From: DASUBV01 sp035763085
Lineage (GTDB): Bacteria; Actinomycetota; Actinomycetes; Streptosporangiales; Streptosporangiaceae
NCBI GenBank assembly: GCA_035763085.1
Contig: DASUBV010000352.1
Coordinates: forward strand, 1-24,724
Direction: 5' to 3'
DNA length: 24,724 bases
Shown one piece after another: positions 21,818 through 24,724 of the stretch; the first letter of the stretch is position 1, and the number at the start of each line of letters is the position of its first letter. The position numbers and the translations under genes are program-made. The notes under the pieces were generated by a model. The model did no database searches. It worked only from the letters and a program-made list of their open reading frames with translations, and was not told the DNA's origin.

Positions 21818-23203
21818 CTAGCCAGCGTGCCCGGACAGGAAGGTCAGCACATCCTGGCGGGTAATCATTCCGGCCGGCTTCCCGTCGACCAGCACCAGCG
21901 CGGCGCCGGCCTGGCCCAGCGCGGCCACCGCGGCGCTGATCGGCTCGCCCGACCCGACCATCGGCAGCGGCGGCGACATCAGCCCGGACACCGCGTCCTC
22001 GGGCCGGGCCTTCCCGGTCACCAGGGCGTCCAGCAGGTCGCGCTCCACGATCGAGCCGACTACCTCGGCCGCCATCACCGGCGGCTCGGCACTCAGCACC
22101 GGGAGCTGCGAGACGTCGTACTCGCGCAGCGTCTCGATGGCGGTGCGGACGTCGTCGGCCGGGTGCACGTGAACGAACGGCGGCAGCTGGCCCGGCTTGC
22201 GCTCGACCACGTCGGCGACGCGCGGCTCGGCCGTCTCCGACGTCAGGAAGCCGTAATCGGCCATCCACTCGTCGTTGAAGATCTTGCCCAGGTACCCGCG
22301 CCCGCCGTCCGGCAGCAGCACCACGATCACGTCGTCCGGGCTGGCGTGCCTGGCCACCTCCAGCGCGGCCACCACCGCCATGCCGCAGGAACCGCCGGTG
22401 AGCAGAGCCTCCTCACGAGCCAGCCGCCGGGTCATCAGGAACGAGTTGGCGTCGCTGACAGCGATGACCTGGTCGCAGATGCCCTTGTCGTAGGTCTCCG
22501 GCCAGATGTCCTCACCCACGCCCTCGACCAGGTACGGGCGGCCGGTGCCACCGGAGTAGACCGAGCCCTCCGGGTCCGCGCCGATGACCTGGACCCGTCC
22601 CCCCGACACCTCCTTGAGGTAGCGGCCCGTGCCGGAAATCGTGCCGCCGGTGCCGATGCCCGCCACGAAGTGCGTGACCCGCCCCTCGGTCTGCTTCCAG
22701 ATCTCCGGGCCCGTCGAGTGGTAGTGCGAGGCCGGGTTCTCCCTGTTGACGTACTGATTGGGCTTCCAGCCGCCGGGAGTCTCGGCGGCCAGCCGGTCCG
22801 ACACCGAGTAATAGGAGTCCGGATGCTCCGGGGACACGGTGGTCGGGCAGACCACGACCTCAGCCCCGTAGGCCCGCAGCACGCTGATCTTGTCCTGGCT
22901 GACCTTGTCCGGGCAGACGAACAGGCAGCGGTAGCCCTTCTCCGCGGCCACGATGGCCAGGCCCACGCCGGTGTTGCCGGAGGTCGGCTCGACGATCGTG
23001 CCGCCCGGCTGCAGTTCCCCGGACTTCTCGGCCGCCTCGACCATCCGCAGCGCGATCCGGTCCTTGACCGACCCGCCTGGATTGAAGTACTCCACCTTGG
23101 CCAGAACCGCGGGCGCCGGCGTGCCCAGCGTCCTGGTCACCCGCCGCAGCCGCAGCAGCGGAGTGTCTCCCACCAGCTCAATCAGGGAGTCATGCACCTG
23201 CAT
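21818..23203 (-). CDS. cbs: Cystathionine beta-synthase
   Basis: CBS condenses serine (or O-acetylserine) with homocysteine to form cystathionine, the first step of reverse transsulfuration toward cysteine. The 461-residue protein has the PLP lysine K47 (NPGGSVKDRIA), EPTSGNTG, GIGTGGTISGTGRYL, and GGSCGMAV in the catalytic domain (about 1-320). Two C-terminal CBS modules follow (about 335-457, with VADVVERK, SQLPVLS, GMITRQDVLTFL), the usual place for adenosyl-ligand control. No heme-binding N-extension is present. The start is ATG 23203, though GGAG is only 2 bases upstream; the GTG two codons later has 8-base spacing. It diverges from the thiolase gene with 187 bases between. It supplies substrate logic for metB and, through cysteine, for mycothiol. 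Confidence 0.96.
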   Translation of the reverse strand: MQVHDSLIELVGDTPLLRLRRVTRTLGTPAPAVLAKVEYFNPGGSVKDRIALRMVEAAEKSGELQPGGTIVEPTSGNTGVGLAIVAAEKGYRCLFVCPDKVSQDKISVLRAYGAEVVVCPTTVSPEHPDSYYSVSDRLAAETPGGWKPNQYVNRENPASHYHSTGPEIWKQTEGRVTHFVAGIGTGGTISGTGRYLKEVSGGRVQVIGADPEGSVYSGGTGRPYLVEGVGEDIWPETYDKGICDQVIAVSDANSFLMTRRLAREEALLTGGSCGMAVVAALEVARHASPDDVIVVLLPDGGRGYLGKIFNDEWMADYGFLTSETAEPRVADVVERKPGQLPPFVHVHPADDVRTAIETLREYDVSQLPVLSAEPPVMAAEVVGSIVERDLLDALVTGKARPEDAVSGLMSPPLPMVGSGEPISAAVAALGQAGAALVLVDGKPAGMITRQDVLTFLSGHAG

Positions 23204-23390
23204 CGCTCCACCACCTTGTCCTAAGTCCCCTGACGGTATCCCGGGCCGGACCGCACAGCCCGCCTGGGCTACCGCGGCCGGGGATGAACGCGAGCGCAGG
23301 AAATGGCGTATCGGGGGAAGGGGAGGACGATGCCCGGCGTTGCATAAGCTACCGTCCGGTTAAGTAGCAGAACCTTCCCAGGGAGTCACC

Positions 23391-24611
23391 ATGGCCGAGG
23401 CCGTCGTTGTCGCCGTTGCCCGCTCGCCGATCGGCCGGGCCTTCAAGGGCTCGCTGGTCAGCATCCGGCCCGATGACCTGACCGTTCAGATGATCGCCGC
23501 GGCCCTGGCCAAGGTGCCGCAGCTCGACCCGGCCGACATCGCCGACATCATGCTCGGCTGCGGCCTGCCCGGCGGCGAGCAGGGCTACAACATGGCCCGC
23601 GTCGTCGCCATCATGCTCGGCTACGACACCGTCCCCGGCACCACGATCACCCGCTACTGCTCCTCGTCGCTGCAGACCACCCGGATGGCTTACCACGCGA
23701 TCAAGGCCGGCGAGGGCGACGTCTTCATCTCCGCCGGCGTCGAGTGCGTCAGCCGGTTCGCCAAGGGCAGCAGCGACGGCATGCCCGATACCAAGAACCC
23801 GGTCTTCGCCGGCGCCGAGGAGCGCACCGCCGAGACCGCCAAGGGCGGCGGCGAGACCTGGCACGACCCGCGCGCCGACGGCGAGATCCCCGACATCTAC
23901 ATCGCGATGGGCCAGACGGCTGAGAACGTGGCCCAGCTGCGCAGCATCAGCCGGGCCGAGCAGGACGAGTTCGGCGTCCGGTCGCAGAACCTGGCCGAGA
24001 AGGCCCTGGCGGACGGCTTCTGGCAGCGTGACATCGTCCCCGCCACGCTCCCGGACGGCACCGTCGTGTCGGCCGACGACGGCCCGCGGGCAGGCACGAC
24101 CCTGGAGAAGGTCGCCACCCTCAAGCCGGTGTTCCGCCCGGATGGCACCGTCACAGCCGGCAACTGCTGCCCGCTGAACGACGGCGCCGCGGCCGTCGTG
24201 ATCATGAGCGACCGCAAGGCGGCCGAGCTGGGCATCACGCCGCTGGCCCGGATCGTCGCCACCGGCGTCAGCGCCCTGTCACCGGAGATCATGGGCCTGG
24301 GCCCGGTCGAGGCATCCCGCCAGGCGCTGGGCCGCGCGGGCATGACCATTGACGACATCGACCTGGTGGAGATCAACGAAGCCTTCGCCGCCCAGGTCAT
24401 CCCGTCTTACCGGGAACTGGGCATCGACATTGACAAGCTGAACGTCAACGGCGGGGCCATCGCGGTCGGCCACCCGTTCGGGATGACCGGCGCGCGGATC
24501 ACCTCCACGCTCCTGAACAGCCTGAAGTTCCACGACAAGACCTTCGGCCTGGAGACCATGTGCGTGGGCGGCGGCCAGGGCATGGCCGCCATCTTCGAGC
24601 GCCTGTCGTAA
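23391..24611 (+). CDS. Acetyl-CoA C-acetyltransferase (thiolase)
   Basis: This 406-residue thiolase removes acetyl-CoA from 3-ketoacyl-CoA or joins two acetyl-CoA. The nucleophile is C90 (ITRYCSSSLQT). The other active-site residues are H361 (GGAIAVGHPFG) and C391 (MCVGGGQG), and the NEAFA motif is present. The length is normal. It looks like the FadA type used in fatty-acid degradation, comparable to the thiolase near cbs in M. tuberculosis (fadA3), but chain-length preference cannot be told. The start is ATG 23391, 5 bases after GGGAG. No hydratase/dehydrogenase partner is in the window. Confidence 0.95.
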   Translation: MAEAVVVAVARSPIGRAFKGSLVSIRPDDLTVQMIAAALAKVPQLDPADIADIMLGCGLPGGEQGYNMARVVAIMLGYDTVPGTTITRYCSSSLQTTRMAYHAIKAGEGDVFISAGVECVSRFAKGSSDGMPDTKNPVFAGAEERTAETAKGGGETWHDPRADGEIPDIYIAMGQTAENVAQLRSISRAEQDEFGVRSQNLAEKALADGFWQRDIVPATLPDGTVVSADDGPRAGTTLEKVATLKPVFRPDGTVTAGNCCPLNDGAAAVVIMSDRKAAELGITPLARIVATGVSALSPEIMGLGPVEASRQALGRAGMTIDDIDLVEINEAFAAQVIPSYRELGIDIDKLNVNGGAIAVGHPFGMTGARITSTLLNSLKFHDKTFGLETMCVGGGQGMAAIFERLS

Positions 24612-24631
24612 CGGCACCTGTCGTAAGGGCA
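24602..24631 (+). repeat. 15-bp tandem duplication across the thiolase stop codon
   Basis: CCTGTCGTAACGGCA (24602-24616) is followed directly by CCTGTCGTAAGGGCA (24617-24631), 14 of 15 bases equal. The first copy encodes the last Leu-Ser and the TAA stop. The second would give the same residues and stop if read in the same frame, so it acts as a backup end. Confidence 0.8.
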
Positions 24632-24634
24632 CAG

Positions 24635-24666
24635 AGCCTGCCGGTTCCGCAGTGGGCCGGCAGGCT
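24635..24666 (+). terminator. Hairpin terminator of the thiolase gene
   Basis: A perfect 10-bp inverted repeat AGCCTGCCGG/CCGGCAGGCT with a 12-base loop, followed by TCTT, begins 23 bases after the stop codon. It is the most classical terminator in the window. Nothing else is seen in the remaining bases to the right edge. Confidence 0.75.
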
Positions 24667-24724
24667 TCTTGCTGCCTGCGGGACGGCACCGGCTGAGCCG
24701 GGCCTGACTCGCGCATTCCGCACC

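Noticed and set aside
21747..22268. Upstream extension of the metB frame
   Set aside because: It runs inside the opposite-phase end of cbs, and the homologous protein begins at the ATG near 21746.
23345..23350. TAAGCT as -10 box of the thiolase gene
   Set aside because: It fits TANNNT and position, but no -35 partner is present, so it is not listed as a promoter.

Overview
The window is high-GC, gene-dense DNA with GTG, TTG and ATG starts, clear GGAGG-type ribosome binding sites, and a mycothiol S-conjugate amidase gene. It is therefore chromosomal DNA of an actinomycete. Several secreted sedolisin (S53) proteases suggest a soil-dwelling, perhaps acid-tolerant, filamentous lineage, but the genus cannot be fixed from sequence alone. 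I see no tRNA or rRNA gene, CRISPR array, transposase or prophage module.

Layout. Positions 1-3.7 kb hold three tandem minus-strand paralogues of a secreted sedolisin (the first cut by the window edge), with similar promoter-proximal DNA and, after both complete copies, a similar terminator hairpin. An aldo-keto reductase (minus) and a secreted modular lectin/CHAP wall hydrolase (plus) follow, diverging from each other. Next come a rhodanese, a coupled GNAT-SDR pair and a LapA-domain membrane protein. From 8.9 to 10.9 kb lies a mycothiol/transcription block: a small membrane protein translationally coupled to mca, diverging from greA, with a possible 28-codon ORF between them. From 11 to 13 kb an Lrp/AsnC regulator diverges from hpd (tyrosine catabolism), with a near-perfect 16-bp palindrome between them. 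An RDD membrane protein with a Tyr/Gln/Gly/Pro repeat tail follows, then ilvA and a NanK-like ROK kinase on the minus strand. From 16 to 19.6 kb is a MoxR-like AAA+ ATPase plus VWA protein operon. Two small membrane proteins come next. The window ends with the transsulfuration pair metB and cbs (minus) and a divergent thiolase.

How the genes fit together. mca detoxifies mycothiol conjugates, while cbs and metB handle the homocysteine/cystathionine/cysteine flow that feeds mycothiol and methionine. ilvA can also dispose of threonine, and hpd disposes of tyrosine. The gene content (thiolase, cbs, a proline-rich RDD protein, metB, greA, mca and a small membrane protein) recalls the Mycobacterium tuberculosis Rv1074c-Rv1083 neighbourhood from memory, so much of the right half is an ancient conserved actinobacterial block with other genes inserted. 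The left part (sedolisin array, lectin/CHAP protein) looks accessory and secretory. Four convergent gene pairs have stop codons that abut or overlap by 4 bp, leaving no room for ordinary terminators.

The most interesting items are the sedolisin array with its shared upstream element, the lectin/CHAP hydrolase, the Lrp-hpd palindrome, the palindrome at the start of the MoxR-VWA operon, and the structured leader plus suspicious overlap of the small membrane protein at 19.7 kb. I did not find a clearly new multi-gene system. The strongest candidates for something undescribed are the co-regulated sedolisin set and the 19.6-20.2 kb leader/overlap region.
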